Of a DNA stretch of 64,000 nt, positions 22,716-34,048 are shown one piece after another. Within the stretch, counting starts at the first letter, position 1. Every line of letters starts with the position of its first letter. Made by a program: the position numbers and the translations under genes. The stretch spans positions 3,826,592 through 3,890,591 of the forward strand of contig JAESIW010000138.1 of the NCBI GenBank assembly GCA_016802295.1. The letters are read 5' to 3'. Under the pieces are notes generated by a model, which saw nothing but the letters and a program-made list of their open reading frames with translations, had not been told where the DNA came from and did not search any database. The stretch comes from Brachionus rotundiformis (lineage: Eukaryota > Rotifera > Eurotatoria > Ploima > Brachionidae).

Positions 22716-23669
22716 TACAAAATGAAGTTTTTCGTTATAGAAATAAAAATTCGTCAAATTCAATTCAAACTATCAACGAATTAGAGAAAAAAAATCAATT
22801 TAAGCCAAACATTGACGAAAATAAACCATTTCTTTATAACATCGATTATGATGAAGAAGGCGAAATTTATCTTGATAATGGCTCGGGCGAAAATCACTTT
22901 AATTTAAATATTAAATTATTTAAATTACTCAAAAATCTTACCAGTAGTAACCATTACCTGTCTGGCTCTTATCACATTGATGGAACGTACAAGTTGATAC
23001 GAAATAAATTTACTTTGGTTGTTTTTGGAAGAACAGATATGGCAAATAATTTTCGTCCAATCGCCTTTTTTATCACTAGTCACGAAAAAGAAGTCGATTT
23101 TTTGAATTTTTATTCTGGTATAGTCGAGCTAGCAGAAAAATTGGATATTGAATTTGACCCTGAATATGTAATGCAAGATGCTTGCAAAGCATCCTTCTTC
23201 TCCTGAACACTTTATGAAATATTACAAACAATTTGTGGCTTTTTTCACTGAACATTGTTTAGAATTTGCAAAAAACCTTTTTAAGAGTTGGTTGTCAAGT
23301 AATATATCTATGAATAATTTTATTTTGAATTTTATTGACCATATTTATTTTAAAGAAAAGTCTAGATTTACGAAATGGAAGGCTTACAATTCGCCACCAG
23401 CTTATGCTAAAACTAATTCGCCAATAGAATCTTTTAACGCCTCGATCAAACGTAATTTTACATTCAGGAAAAAGTTAAGCGTGTTTAATTTTTGCATTAA
23501 GTCTTTTGAAATTATTAAATCTTATTCAATTGGAGCCAAAACTTATGAGCATTACCCGATTCAAACCACAATGTGTACTAACTTTTCCAAAATATTAGCC
23601 AGCTGGGAAAAATTTAAACGTGTTGAAAAATATACTTATAAATTTAATGATTATTACACTTGTGATTGA
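22716..23669 (+). pseudogene. Mutator-like (MULE) transposase remnant
   Basis: A frame opens just after an AG at about 22712 and runs to 23206 (YHIDGTYKLIRNKFTLVVFG, RTDMANNFRPIAFFITS, EYVMQDACKAS). It then needs a frame change into 23178-23669 (PEHFMKYYKQFVAFFTEHC, TNSPIESFNASIKRNFTFRKKL). DGTYK supplies the first catalytic aspartate region, QDACKA the second, and TNSPIESFN is the conserved late block of MULE enzymes. About 100 residues usually found between the second and the late block, including the CxxH/WH part, are missing, so the copy carries an internal deletion as well as the frameshift. Confidence 0.65.
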
Positions 23670-23890
23670 CTGTGATTGTAAATATTTTGTCAAATTTGGC
23701 TTTTGTTCTCACTAGTTAGCTTTAAAAAGCTTGTTAAAAGACGATGAATTTGTTAATAAACAAAAGCGTCGTAGACCAGATTTAAGTTAAAATAGCATGT
23801 CTTTTTATTATTTTTATTTGTTTAATAAATATTCGTTTAAAATTTAACCAACTTTTTTAATTAATTAATTAAAAACACTGAAATACTTTT

Positions 23891-23937
23891 TTTTTTAGAA
23901 TTCAATATCTTGTGAGTACAGGAAATTCTGTATTATA
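23891..23937 (-). repeat. Right terminal inverted repeat
   Basis: Partner of 18704-18750, ending CTGTATTATA. See the element entry for extent and mismatches. Confidence 0.85.
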
Positions 23938-24346
23938 TGTATTAAGTATTTAAAAAACCGACGACGGTGATGTTTTAATCATAAGTGATAAGTTTTTTAT
24001 TATAAAAACAGAAAATCCTAAATGTCAATGTTGCCTTAATAGCTATCGTTAATGTTTCACTAAGTTCACCATGTCATCATATTGATATGCTTTTAATGAT
24101 CGATTTCAAATACTTGATTTTTATGAACAAAAATGTGTTGACTTAAATTTAAAAATCAATTAAACTAAACTATTTAAATTCCAAGTCCATTTTTGATCCA
24201 ATACCTTAAAAGATAAAACCTATAGGAAATCAAATATTTGTTTTTTCTAAATTATAAAACTAAAATTTTAAAAACGGTTAGACCAAAAGAAGGATCTAGA
24301 CTTTATTTTATTCATTTATTATCAATTTTCTTAATTTGATAAAAAA
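23938..24346. other. Gap between TIR element and small HSP gene, with coding-like scrap
   Basis: The plus strand at about 23957-24170 reads TDDGDVLIISDKFFIIKTEN and KCQCCLNSYR, then continues past stops (FNDRFQILDFYEQKCVDL). Composition looks formerly coding, but two to three stops break it and no family was recognised; it may be another transposon fragment. The rest is the 3' flank of the small HSP gene. Confidence 0.35.
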
Positions 24347-25313
24347 TTAAGCTTCACGTTGAACTGGTATATTTTGAGACTCAGATGGTTTAGTTTGTGG
24401 CTGTTGATATTGTTGAGTCTGTTGTGTTGTTTTTTCTGATAATGATTCTTTGGGCTGTTCTATCGTTTCGCCCCCTAACTCGATTGGTATGTTTCTTTGT
24501 GATGATTCTAATTCAGGATTAACCGGGGCACATACCGATAGCTTATGTTTGTCAAAATGGCACTTTAGTTGTTTGAAATCAGTGGTCTCAGGCAATGTGG
24601 TACGACTAAAAAACGATGTCTGAGAATAGCTATCTGGTTGCTCTTGTTTATGCTCAGCTTGAACAATCAAATCTCGGTCTTTACAAGTAACTTTAATCTT
24701 TTCTGGATCAATATTCTCTGGCAATTGTAAATCGAAGGAAACTTGTTTTTTCCCTCCTTCGGCCTCGACAACTCTTGGCAATATGCTTTCTGTTTTAGCA
24801 TATTCTTTGTAAGGAATTTCAACTACCAGTTTATCATTCGCGGTCACAAAGCTTACTAATTGATCAGTGTCTACATTTTCTGGCAAGTTATATGATTTCC
24901 TGAATTCCTTTACCGAGTAATCTTCTTCAACTGTCTTCTTTGGTTCTCCTTCTTTGCCACTAACAACAAGTTTTTGTTTATCATTAGAAAGCTCAGTTTT
25001 GATTGACTTTGGACTAAAGCCTGCAACATCAGTGGTAATTCTGAATTTTCTTGGAAAAAGTGGTTGAGTGGATGGCAAACGCATAAATTCAGGCATATTC
25101 AACCAGCTCAAGTTTCTATTCATTAGGCGATCCTAATTAATTCAAACTTAAAACTATGGCTTCAAAGAATCATTTAACTTTTACCAATTCATCAAAAGGA
25201 TCAAAAACATCTAATGGAAATGCTGGAAAGTCCAGGTCGAAATCTCTTCGTTGTAACCAAGGTTCAGTTTCGAACATAGATCGCGGAAATAGACTGTGCT
25301 GAATCAAAGACAT
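24347..25313 (-). CDS. Small heat-shock protein with two alpha-crystallin domains
   Basis: Exons 25185-25313 and 24347-25132 (52-bp intron, phase 0) give 304 residues. Exon 1 holds an N-terminal arm with aromatic and proline content (MSLIQHSLFPRSMFETEPWL). The first crystallin domain is at about 70-150 (FRITTDVAGFSPKSIKTELS through NDKLVVEIPY) and a second, more diverged one at about 167-245 (VSFDLQLPENIDPEKIKVTC through KHKLSVCAPV). The tail is Gln/Pro/Ser-rich with IPIEL and NIPVQ, candidates for the I-x-I/V contact that docks into a neighbouring crystallin domain. sHSPs hold unfolding proteins in a refoldable state without ATP. The two-domain form is known from flatworms; finding it here is less usual than the single-domain vertebrate type. 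It should be cytosolic since no signal or anchor is present. Confidence 0.9.
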
Positions 25314-25821
25314 TTTTTGAATTTAATGATAATTTTAATAAGTGACTTAATCAGTTTGAAAATTTATTTCCTTTTTATAGTTATTATCAAAAATTCAACA
25401 GGAATGGAAAAAATTCTCCAAATTTTTTATTATTTTTAGATTTTTAATTTAAAATTTAAGAATGTTTCTATTTTGGGATCAATAACTAACTCAAATATTT
25501 CAAGAACTTATTTTATTCATATGCTCAGTCATAGCTTAAACTTAAAAAAATTATAAATTAAATAAATTTATTTGAATACTAATTATAAAAAAATTTTCTT
25601 TAAAAATCTTGTTCTAATTAAAAAAATAAAAACTAGTTTGAAAAGTCGTGTCCAATAATTTAATAAAGTGGTAATTAACTAGAGTATTTTATTATTAAAT
25701 GGAACAATTTTAAATAAAAAATATTCGAAATAATGATCACATAAGGCCCGTCAGGGCTATTTTAAATAATTATAAACATTTATTTTTAATAAGTTAAAAC
25801 ACAAAGGGTTACGATTAGATT
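25314..25821. other. Spacer between small HSP and RNase kappa genes
   Basis: Upstream flank of the small HSP gene; a heat-shock element would be expected here, but I see no convincing nGAAn triplet array. Otherwise AT-rich and featureless. Confidence 0.45.
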
Positions 25822-26136
25822 TTAATTTTTCATTGATGCTGCCTTGATGTTGAAAAATACCTGAATACCACAAAATATTAGACAACCTACGTACAGACCA
25901 ACGGCACCGTAGCAATTTGTAGCAGCTAATTCAAAGCCTTTATTCAATCGTTCTTCATATGATAAATCATGTTCGTCAACTTCGGGAATGTCTTCTATAA
26001 ATGCTGCACTCTTTGCCGAAAGCAGTCCTCCGACTATTGCCAACATTATGATACCCCAGACGCTTATCAATGAGCAGCAAACAGACAAACCTGGGCCACA
26101 TATATGTAATCGATTGTATCTTACTGATTTTGCCAT
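25822..26136 (-). CDS. RNASEK: Ribonuclease kappa (RNASEK), V-ATPase-associated membrane protein
   Basis: Single-exon gene of 104 residues. Two hydrophobic helices (about 17-40, CCSLISVWGIIMLAIVGG, and about 75-97, YGAVGLYVGCLIFCGIQVFF) flank a short lumenal loop with IEDIPEVDE. The CGPGLSVCCSLISVWGIIML block matches the highly conserved start of the animal RNASEK family (CGPKLAACGIVLSAWGVIML in mammals). Members were first described as endoribonucleases and are now known as part of the V-ATPase membrane sector, needed for endosome acidification. Length is normal (human 98). It ends 508 bp before the small HSP start codon, on the same strand. Confidence 0.93.
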   Translation of the reverse strand: MAKSVRYNRLHICGPGLSVCCSLISVWGIIMLAIVGGLLSAKSAAFIEDIPEVDEHDLSYEERLNKGFELAATNCYGAVGLYVGCLIFCGIQVFFNIKAASMKN

Positions 26137-26939
26137 TTTGGAATTTTTTTCAACTCTATAATTATCAAAATATAAAAATTTGCATTAAAAATAATAAAAA
26201 TTGAAATAAAATTATAATTTTATTCTCTATTGAAAATATGTAAAAATAATCACAAGATTTTTCATTTTATTTCATAAATTTAGTTCTTTGGCAAAAAGTA
26301 AATGTCAAAGCCTATCTATCTGGATTTTGGATTTGAGCTGAATCTTGAATTATTAAGCGTTTAGAGTTTTGTGAATACTTAAATTAAAAATTATCAACAT
26401 TTATATAACTGCAGGATATTATGCACATAATTAATATTAGGGTAAATTATCAAGTTTATTTTACCACCAATGTAACTTGGTAAATTAAAATCGTTCAATT
26501 TTATTAATATTAATAAAAAATAAGAGATTATTTTAAAACTAAATGGTAATAAATCATTTTATAAAGTGGACATTTTTATTAATTAGATCAACCAGATATC
26601 TTGTTAACAGATATTTTCTTTCAAATTAAATATGAATTTAACTTTATATTATAATATAAAAATTACTAGTTGTTTTTCCAAAAAATATTATTGTTGAAAA
26701 TTTATTATTAATTTATATTATTGAAAACTTAAGAAAATTCGGTGAACTACAGTCTATAATTTTATTAGAGACAATTTTTAGTTATAATCTTTTAACCATT
26801 TACCAAAATACATATTTTTGAATGTCGAGGCTATTAATTTAAAAAAAAAACTAGAAAAAAATTATGATTGATATTCTCCTAACATAATGTTATAAACTCA
26901 TATTGAGGTTTATTTTATTTTTTAATAAGAAAAACAAAT
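26137..26939. other. Spacer between RNase kappa and Ly6 genes
   Basis: AT-rich, no feature recognised. Holds the RNase kappa promoter and the Ly6 3' UTR. Confidence 0.5.
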
Positions 26940-27407
26940 TTATTTGAGTAAAACAATTGAAATGATGATTGACATGACAAAACCCAAAATTGAGGATTTT
27001 ATTCTGAGACCATCGTTGCATGGTTCTCCACTGCCAAGACATGTGCAAACTGTTTGACTAGCTTTGCCAGCAGTTTTGTAGCAATCTTCTGGGTGTTGTT
27101 CAGAGACTTCTTTGGCACATTGACGAATTACGCTAGTGACATCATTTACTTAAAAAAAGATGGTTAATTTTTGGTTAAGTGATTATTGATAATAAAACTT
27201 ATTACCTGTTTGGACCATTTTTCTGCAGTACTTCTCTCCATTTACACATTGTTGACGGTGAACATCCTTGGGCTTGAATGGGTCTCCGCAAGACTTGTCT
27301 TCAAGCTCGTTACACACGTAGCAACTTATTGGAGAAGATTCTTTAGTTTCTTCGGCAAAAGCACAGCTCAAAGCGACAAATATCAAAGCAGGTATTAACA
27401 GTTTCAT
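26940..27407 (-). CDS. Ly6/uPAR-like GPI-anchored cell-surface protein
   Basis: Exons 27206-27407 and 26940-27148 (57-bp intron) give 136 residues. There is a clear signal peptide (MKLLIPALIFVALSCAFA, cut near AFA/EE). The mature part has a three-finger cysteine spacing: SCYVCNELEDKSCGDPF, then QQCVNGEKYCRKMVQ, VIRQCAKEV, EDCYKT, TVCTCLGSGEPCNDG. The CTCLGSGEPCN ending is the family's closing CC..CN signature in variant form. A C-terminal hydrophobic stretch (ILGFVMSIIISIVLL) after DGLRIKSS looks like a GPI-attachment signal. Quiver/boudin-type Ly6 proteins act at the plasma membrane as regulators of channels, receptors or junctions; which, if any, applies here cannot be read from sequence. 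Confidence 0.85.
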
Positions 27408-29127
27408 TTTAAGTGTTTCTAAATAGTAACAACTCTAAACATAAAAAAAATACAATTTCAAATAAAATTTTAAATTTATCTTTATTTAAAATCAAAGATA
27501 AACTAGTCAATAGAATGGTTAATTTGAAACAGATACCTAAGATAAAAAATATATTCAAATATAAAAAACTTGGAAAAATTACAATTCTTTTGATAAGATA
27601 TTTTGAACAGGTTTTCAATTTCTGAATTGTTTAAGTTTTTTTAATTGAAAATAAAAAAAAAAAAAGCTTTTTAACGAGTCTTATCTCATTCAAAATATTA
27701 ATGCCAAGCTCTTGAGTGAACTAATTTAAGATAATATTTATTCTTCTAAACGACGCTTGTAAATAATAAAAATATTATAATTAGATTTTTAGACTGGAAC
27801 TTTCTTTTTGTAAGATATTATCTTAAGATAAATTAAAATTATTCAAATTATGAATTAAAATTTGATTTTATGAAGATAAAATTTTAATTCTTAGCTTCGC
27901 TAGTTTCATAACTAGTTTTTGTTTGTAGTAGCAAAAGTTCAGTTAAGTTTTATAACTAAAATTTATACTTGTGGAATTCTATTCTTAATATACAAAAAAC
28001 CATGTGCATAATTTTTGGCCATTCTGCGGTTATTAAATTAAAGCTAAGTAGATCAATAATTACAATAAAATAATGTACTCTCATTTAAAAGCTTCATTTT
28101 AAAAGCAAAATAAAAAACTAAAAACAGTAGTTTTTGGATTAAAAAGAAAAACCCATTTGAATTATTTGTAAAATTATCATTATTAACTAATTGCTAAGTA
28201 TAAATTATTTTAATAAAAATATCTTCTTAACATAAAAGCTAAAATATTGATCTTTAATATTTAATTTTCTAAATATTGATTTATTGGAATAAAAAATCTC
28301 TATAAAAGTATTTACTTTAAAAAAAATACTTGAGTTGATTATCATCAGTGATTTTTTAAATATGTTTTTTTTTTCTATTAGAAATAAATATTAAGATGTA
28401 AAGTAAATATTATGTAACTTTGTTAAAAATTGGAAAAATTTTAAGACTGCTATCATTTGGACATGTATTTGTGTTAAAAGAATACTATTTACTCCAGAGG
28501 AGCGCAGTCCTATTCCCCTTTTAGACATAAGTACTTAGAATAAGTTTGGTAAAGTAACGATATATTTATTGAAACAAAATATCACCAAAACCAAAGACCG
28601 AAATGAAATCAATTTAAACGTATTTAAATACTACTGTAAATCAATTAAAGCCAACTTAGATACTTAATTAGGGATTCCTTAGGAATTCTAAAAAAAAGAG
28701 TAAATATACGCAGGTCACCAGGTTATCAGTAGTATACTTGATGACAATTAGGAAAAAACTAATCGAAATGGGAATGAGATGAGGAGAAAAACATTAAATT
28801 TAAGGACTAAATTAAATTATTTATTATTAAAAAATTGATAATTTTCATTTTTAAAAAAGTTTGAAAAAAAAGAAAATTTTATTTATAACATATTTACTTG
28901 ATTTTAATGAAATATCGTCTATTGATGAACAGTGATTTTCAAAATAACTTAATTTTTATAGAATTAAAAAAATAATTAGCAGAAAATACAAATAAGATTC
29001 TTTGAAACAAAAAAGTAAGTCTTTAGATAAAATGTCTTTAGGGGTTATTTGCAAAATTTACAATAAAAAGATTGGTTAGTTTTTAAATCAGAGATATTAC
29101 ATTATTCGATTATGAAATTGAAAAACA
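27408..29127. other. 1.7-kb gene-free stretch
   Basis: AT-rich DNA between the Ly6 start and a LINE remnant. A slightly GC-richer patch at about 28490-28760 has no readable frame. Nothing else seen. Confidence 0.45.
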
Positions 29128-29760
29128 ATCTGGTGAAATACAACTTTTAGCTAAAACATTCTGTGAAAAGGATCTTGCAAAATATATAAAACATGATATG
29201 AAATGGGACATTTAAGTTAGACATAGCACTTCTAAACCAAATAAGATGTTGGGGTTGATCAGAAAATCGTTTTAAATTCCTTGACATATATAACACAACA
29301 CTTTTATACAAATCCCTTGTTAGAACACATCTAGAGTATGCCATTAGCTCATGGTATCCATACTGTGAAAAAGATATAAATGAGTTGGAAAAAATGCAAA
29401 GAAGAGTGACGAGACTGGTGTCTGAGTTGTTGAACATTAAATTATACTGACTGATTGAACAAAATGGATCTGAATAATCTTCAGATAAGAAGGCAAAGAG
29501 GCCATCTTATCCAAATGTTTAAAATTGTTAATAATTTAGAGGAGGTGAATCTCGTGAACGACGCATGTATGAACGCTCAAACAGAAAATATAACTTTCGG
29601 TCCCACAATAGAACTATTTTTAGAGAGAAAATGAAGTATTTTTAACCAAGATTTAATTTTCTTACAAATAGGGTTACGACAATCTGGAACAAATTACCAA
29701 TTGACATAGTTAATGCACGGAATTTGAAAAGTTTTAAGTAAACTGTTTTTTTCTGGTCCA
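29128..29760 (+). mobile_element. 5'-truncated non-LTR retrotransposon (LINE) remnant
   Basis: The plus strand, across several frame changes and stops, encodes the region after the reverse-transcriptase core: CEKDL, SLVRTHLEYAISSWYPYCEK, INELEKMQRRVTRLV, LNNLQIRRQRGHLIQMFKIV, then IWNKLPIDIVNARNLKSFK. This order is the standard C-terminal part of Jockey/CR1-group LINE ORF2. There is no RT core, endonuclease or ORF1. It is dead, and most similar within this window to the copy at 36.5 kb. Confidence 0.75.
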
Positions 29761-30641
29761 TCGAATCAGTGATTTTTGTTTCTCTGATTTGTCTTCATCT
29801 TTCTGTGCCCGGCTTCTCACTTATTTTAGATAAATACATATTATCTATTTTTTGGAAAATATTTTCATTAATTTTACAATCTGAATCACAAAATTCCTCC
29901 TTATCTGATTCCCAGCTATCTGATTCTTTGTAAAGACCATCATTTGAAGTCATTTTTTTCTATCGTATTATTCAATGGCTGTAGAGAAAAAAATTGGTTC
30001 AAATATAAAATAAATGGTTCATATTGAAACAAAAACAAAACTAGATAAAAAAATAAAGGTAAGCATTAGTAAAGGAATAAATTACAAAATTAGGTGTTAA
30101 AGATGGATATTATCTGCTTTTTAAATTCATGTTATTACTTTTTTCCCGCTAAGTTTAATTTTTATTATTGAAAATAGAAATAATATAATGTAATGACTAA
30201 ATGAAAATATTTAAATTATTTCATGAAAATTTTAAAAGATAATTATTTTAAAGAAACATGTATTTTGTAATAAAAAGAAGAGACAAAACAAAATTATTTA
30301 AAATCAAATTTTCTTTATTCTTAAAATGCTTAAAAACGAAGCCAGAATAATAGAAATTTAATAAAAAAACTTCTATATTAAATATTTTAAATGGTAAATA
30401 TATTAATTAATAAAATTTAAATAATGTGTACAGGTTAAAATGTAAAAATGAATTTTTTTATGAAAAAAACTTAAGGAAAAAGAAAAAACAAAACAAATAC
30501 CAAGATTTTTAAAAGAACACATTTATTATCTAAATAATCTTTTTGAATTACATTATTTTAAAGCAACGGGTTCTTTGTACAAATAAAATCTTGAAAACTT
30601 AATTTTTTTCTTTTTCAAATAATCTAATTTTTAAAGGCAAT
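29761..30641. other. Spacer with one small acidic ORF
   Basis: A minus-strand ORF at 29795-29953 encodes 52 residues beginning MTSNDGLYKESDSWESDKEE, acidic and serine-rich, with balanced codons. It could be the N-terminal exon of a transposase (such acidic starts occur in piggyBac-like proteins) or chance; I cannot decide. The rest is AT-rich 3' flank of the aquaporin gene. Confidence 0.3.
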
Positions 30642-31798
30642 TCAATTTTCGTTTTCATTAAATGAATTTTCTAAAGACATGTCTCCTTTTGCTCCTGATC
30701 TAGGCTTTAAGATGAATTTGTACACGATCGCTGCAGAAAAAGAACCAATAATTGGTCCAAGCCAATATATCTTTAAATAGAATCGAATTATTCAGCATAT
30801 TATAATTTGATTTTTCAATTAGTTTACCCAGTGATTAGTCCAGACATTCTGAACAACTGCTGGACCAAAGCTTCTTGCTGGATTCATACTTCCACCAGTA
30901 TATGGACCCTTAATTAGTCAAAATAAATTAAAGCTTATTTTGCTAATTTATATTTTACTCCAAACAAGGCACCGCATGTTACAGCCAAGCCTATTGCTAA
31001 AGGAAAAGAACCACCCAGATCTTTTCTTTTTTTATCCAAGCAAGCAAAAATAGTAAATGCCAATAAAAATGTGATGATTGCCTCTACTCCAAAAGCTTTA
31101 AATAATCCAATTTTATCATTTACTAGTGTTAGACCTAGATTTTCTTTGGAATATGCTGGTACCAATGAGTTTAAAGTAGCTGCTCCAGCCATGCCACCCA
31201 GTAGCTGAAAAATTACATAGAATATTCCTCTCATTAAGTCTAAATCGTTTGTAAATACAAGCACTATACTAATTGCAGGATTCAAATTTCCTCCAGAAAC
31301 ACAATTAGTGCACCAAACCATTGTGGCAAGGGTCAACCCTCCTCCAAGTGCCCCATTTATACTCGGCACAGTATCATCTTTTTTAAAACTTAATCCTAGA
31401 CCACACACAATCAAAGTTAAAATGTAGACTCCAATGAATTCGGCCAGAATGGCTTAATAAAATGCCAAGGACTTGAGCTGCAATTTAGCCGTCTCAATCA
31501 AAACAAGGAAAAAATCACTTCCTTTTAGTGATCGCCTTCTCTTCCGAGCATAATCTTTTGACTCGATCAATATGAAATCTGGATTATCTTCAGACTTTTC
31601 TATTTCCTTTTGTCCTCTAGCTAAAACTCTTTCAATGGAAGCTGGAGCTGGTTCAGGAATTCTTTGCATTAACTTACGACCTTCAGCAGCGGAAATTGTG
31701 ACATAATTTTGACCATTTATATTTCGTAACTCTTGAAAGCTTCGAATGGTTTTGTCTACTTGGTAGACTTTTGGTTTAGGTAAATTATGATTATACAT
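30642..31798 (-). CDS. Aquaporin, classical water-channel type, long N-terminus
   Basis: Exons 31519-31798, 30959-31452, 30828-30908 and 30642-30770 close in frame to 327 residues. Exon 1 is a 93-residue hydrophilic N-terminus (MYNHNLPKPKVYQVDKTIRS up to a basic RKRRRSLKG), far longer than the usual 10-40. TM1 starts in exon 2 (ILAEFIGVYILTLIVCGLGL). First half-helix motif: SGGNLNPAIS. Second: GGSMNPARSFGPAVV, with the selectivity-filter arginine after NPA. The aspartate that marks aquaglyceroporins after the second NPA (NPARD) is replaced by serine, so water-selective transport is expected. HWIYWLGPIIG starts TM6. The C-terminus is short and acidic. It acts in a cell membrane as a tetramer by family knowledge. 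Confidence 0.93.
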
Positions 31799-34048
31799 TT
31801 TTTTCTGAATTAAATAAAAAAGATTTTCATTAAATTTTTCAACCTATATTTAAAAGTTTGAAATAGAATTAAATTATCCATAATTAAAAGTTAGGTTTTT
31901 GAAATAAGATAGGCCTTGTTTAATGACAAGTTGTAATATTATGATTTCTTTTAAGTTTAACTACTCTTTAAACAAAAAATTCTTATTTTTGAACTTAAAA
32001 AAAGTCTTATCTAAAAATAAATAATAGCAGATAATTTCATTTAGATATATTGATTCTATGAAATTTTGAATCACGAATTTGATAAAAATGACTTGAATTA
32101 AAAAATCAATGATGGCTAATTATTATTAACCAGCTTTAATTTCCTCTTCCTTTCCATAAAATGAAAACAAAACAATTCAAATTTATTATGATTAGAGATT
32201 AAAGAATTCTATAGACTGATTTTAAGGCAAAAAATTATTTTTATTAATGTTTAATTATTTTAAAAAGTCACATAATTTTATCGACTACTAATGGTTGGAA
32301 TTGAACTTAAAATGTTAAATAATAAGTCCTACTAAGATCCTTAAAAAGGCTAAGATTTAATATTTACCTTAAAAATCATTAAATATTATATATCTTAAAC
32401 ATAAGCTAGAAAAAATAATTTTTTTAAATTTTTCTTAAGGCCATTTACTTAATGGAAAACAAAATTTAAAAAAAATTCTTCATAAAAATTTTTGTTTAGA
32501 CATATAATTGCTTTAAGTTACGGCTCTGATAATTTAATTTGGCCATAATATTGCCTTTCAATTTACTTTAGATAAAATCATGCATGTTTGCTTGACCTAA
32601 TTTGAACAAAAAATGATTTTGTTAAGCAAAATTTCCCAATTCTTGAATTTTTAATTTGAATGACGAAATAAAAATTTACTTTTCAAAATTATAAAATATC
32701 TAGGTAAACTATTTTCATAATTTCAAAATGAATTTTTATTCGACAAAAATCAATAACAAAACAAAATTATTGAATGAATTGTATAATTGCTCTGATTGGA
32801 ACCATGGAAATATTTATATTATTTAAATCCAAAATATTTATGGATTATTTATAAATAATTCAAGTTGTTTTACAAGTTTAAGAAATTTTTAAATTCGTTT
32901 CTGAGCAATATTTAAGAGTCTCTTTATTTAAGTAAATTTAAGGATTTTTAGAAGTAAGTCAGAAAAGTAAGCATTTATTTTTTAAATCAAAATTTAAAAC
33001 TTCAAATTAAATCGGTAAATTTGTTTTAATTGAAATGAATTTACTTAAATTAAGATCAAATGAAATAATTTTATTTCAATTAAAATTTTAGAACATTAAC
33101 TTTAACCTTTATAAAATACAGTGGTGATTTGATACCAGTTTTTTACGGAAAATTACGTAAAATACCGTAAATTAACCAAAGGTTACCACATTTTACGTTA
33201 ATTAACGTAAAATCCGAAGGTGAAAAAGAAGTATTTTACGAAAAATGACTTAAATTATCGAGATTTTAAAAAAATTTTTTCCATTTTGAATTTAGTAAAT
33301 TTACCAATATATACGTAATTTTTCGTAAAATAATTCTTTTTCACCTTCGGATTTTACGTTAATTAACGTAAAATGTGGTAACCTTTGGTTAATTTACTGT
33401 ATTTTACGTAATTTTCCGTAAAAAACTGGTATCAAATCACCACTGTAATACAGGGTTTAAATTTTGAATTGACTGAGTTATAATAAAAATGAGAAGAAAA
33501 ATTGTTTAAAATTTAATTTTTTCTGTACTTTTTTTTCGAATTCATTTGAGCATTACTGATAAAATCGTATTATTTTAGTTAAAATTTTATGCTAGAAATA
33601 ACTGGGATTAATTTGAAAAATTTTCGACAATATGCAAATTAGAAAACAAAATAAAATATTTTACTTTTATGCCATTTAATCTATTCGGTTTTTGAAAATG
33701 CATAATTAAATGTAGCAAAATTTTCAATCAGAGTTTATTCCACAAATTAGTTACCTAATTAAAAATAATTTTTATTTTTTTAGATTTTTTTTCAAATTTA
33801 TAATAATTCAATTTTTTAAAGTAGAAATTTTTAAAAATTTTTATTATATATTTTTTTATAAAAATATTTTCTAAATGTTTATAAATACCAATGGTAATTA
33901 TTTTTATTTTAAATTTTTTCAACAACATTAAAAACTGGATGAATTTTTAAAAAACTTGTGTCATAATTTTGTTAAAATTTTTTCTTTTAATCAAAAATAC
34001 TCTTTACAGGCCAAAGCTCTATTTACAATGCAAATTTTTAATTCTAAT
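31799..34048. other. 2.2-kb gene-free region upstream of aquaporin, containing a MITE
   Basis: AT-rich DNA between the aquaporin start and the TMUB-like stop. It holds the foldback element at 33119-33445 (separate entry). Otherwise no gene or motif seen. Confidence 0.5.
33119..33445. mobile_element. Foldback MITE, Tc1/mariner type, 327 bp
   Basis: Arms 33119-33248 and 33316-33445 are inverted copies with about two mismatches over roughly 128 bp, separated by a 67-bp loop. The ends are CAGTGGTGATT / AATCACCACTG, flanked on both sides by the dinucleotide TA (33117-33118 and 33446-33447), as for Tc1/mariner-mobilised elements. Each arm also contains a 24-bp perfect palindrome centred on TTAATTAA. 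There is no coding capacity. Confidence 0.9.

Larger units (their letters stand above)
18704..23937 (+). mobile_element. Decayed DNA transposon with 47-bp terminal inverted repeats (MULE-like)
   Basis: A 5234-bp unit bounded by inverted repeats 18704-18750 and 23891-23937, which match at 43 of 47 positions. Inside are: a broken minus-strand ORF (18927-19347); a broken plus-strand gene of an uncharacterised transposon-associated family (19440-21205); an intact-looking minus-strand coiled-coil ORF (21456-21725); and the remains of a Mutator-like transposase (22716-23669). No clear 8-9-bp target duplication is visible; the palindromic TATA at both edges blurs the exact end. All the larger genes carry frameshifts or stops, so the copy is not autonomous now. 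Class assignment (Mutator-like) rests on the transposase remnant. Confidence 0.75.

Noticed and set aside
18704..23937. Reading the element as a host gene with many exons
   Set aside because: Matching terminal inverted repeats, transposase motifs, stops and frameshifts in most frames fit a dead transposon better.
29795..29953. 52-residue acidic ORF as a confirmed transposase exon
   Set aside because: Only the acidic serine-rich character points that way; no catalytic part is found nearby.
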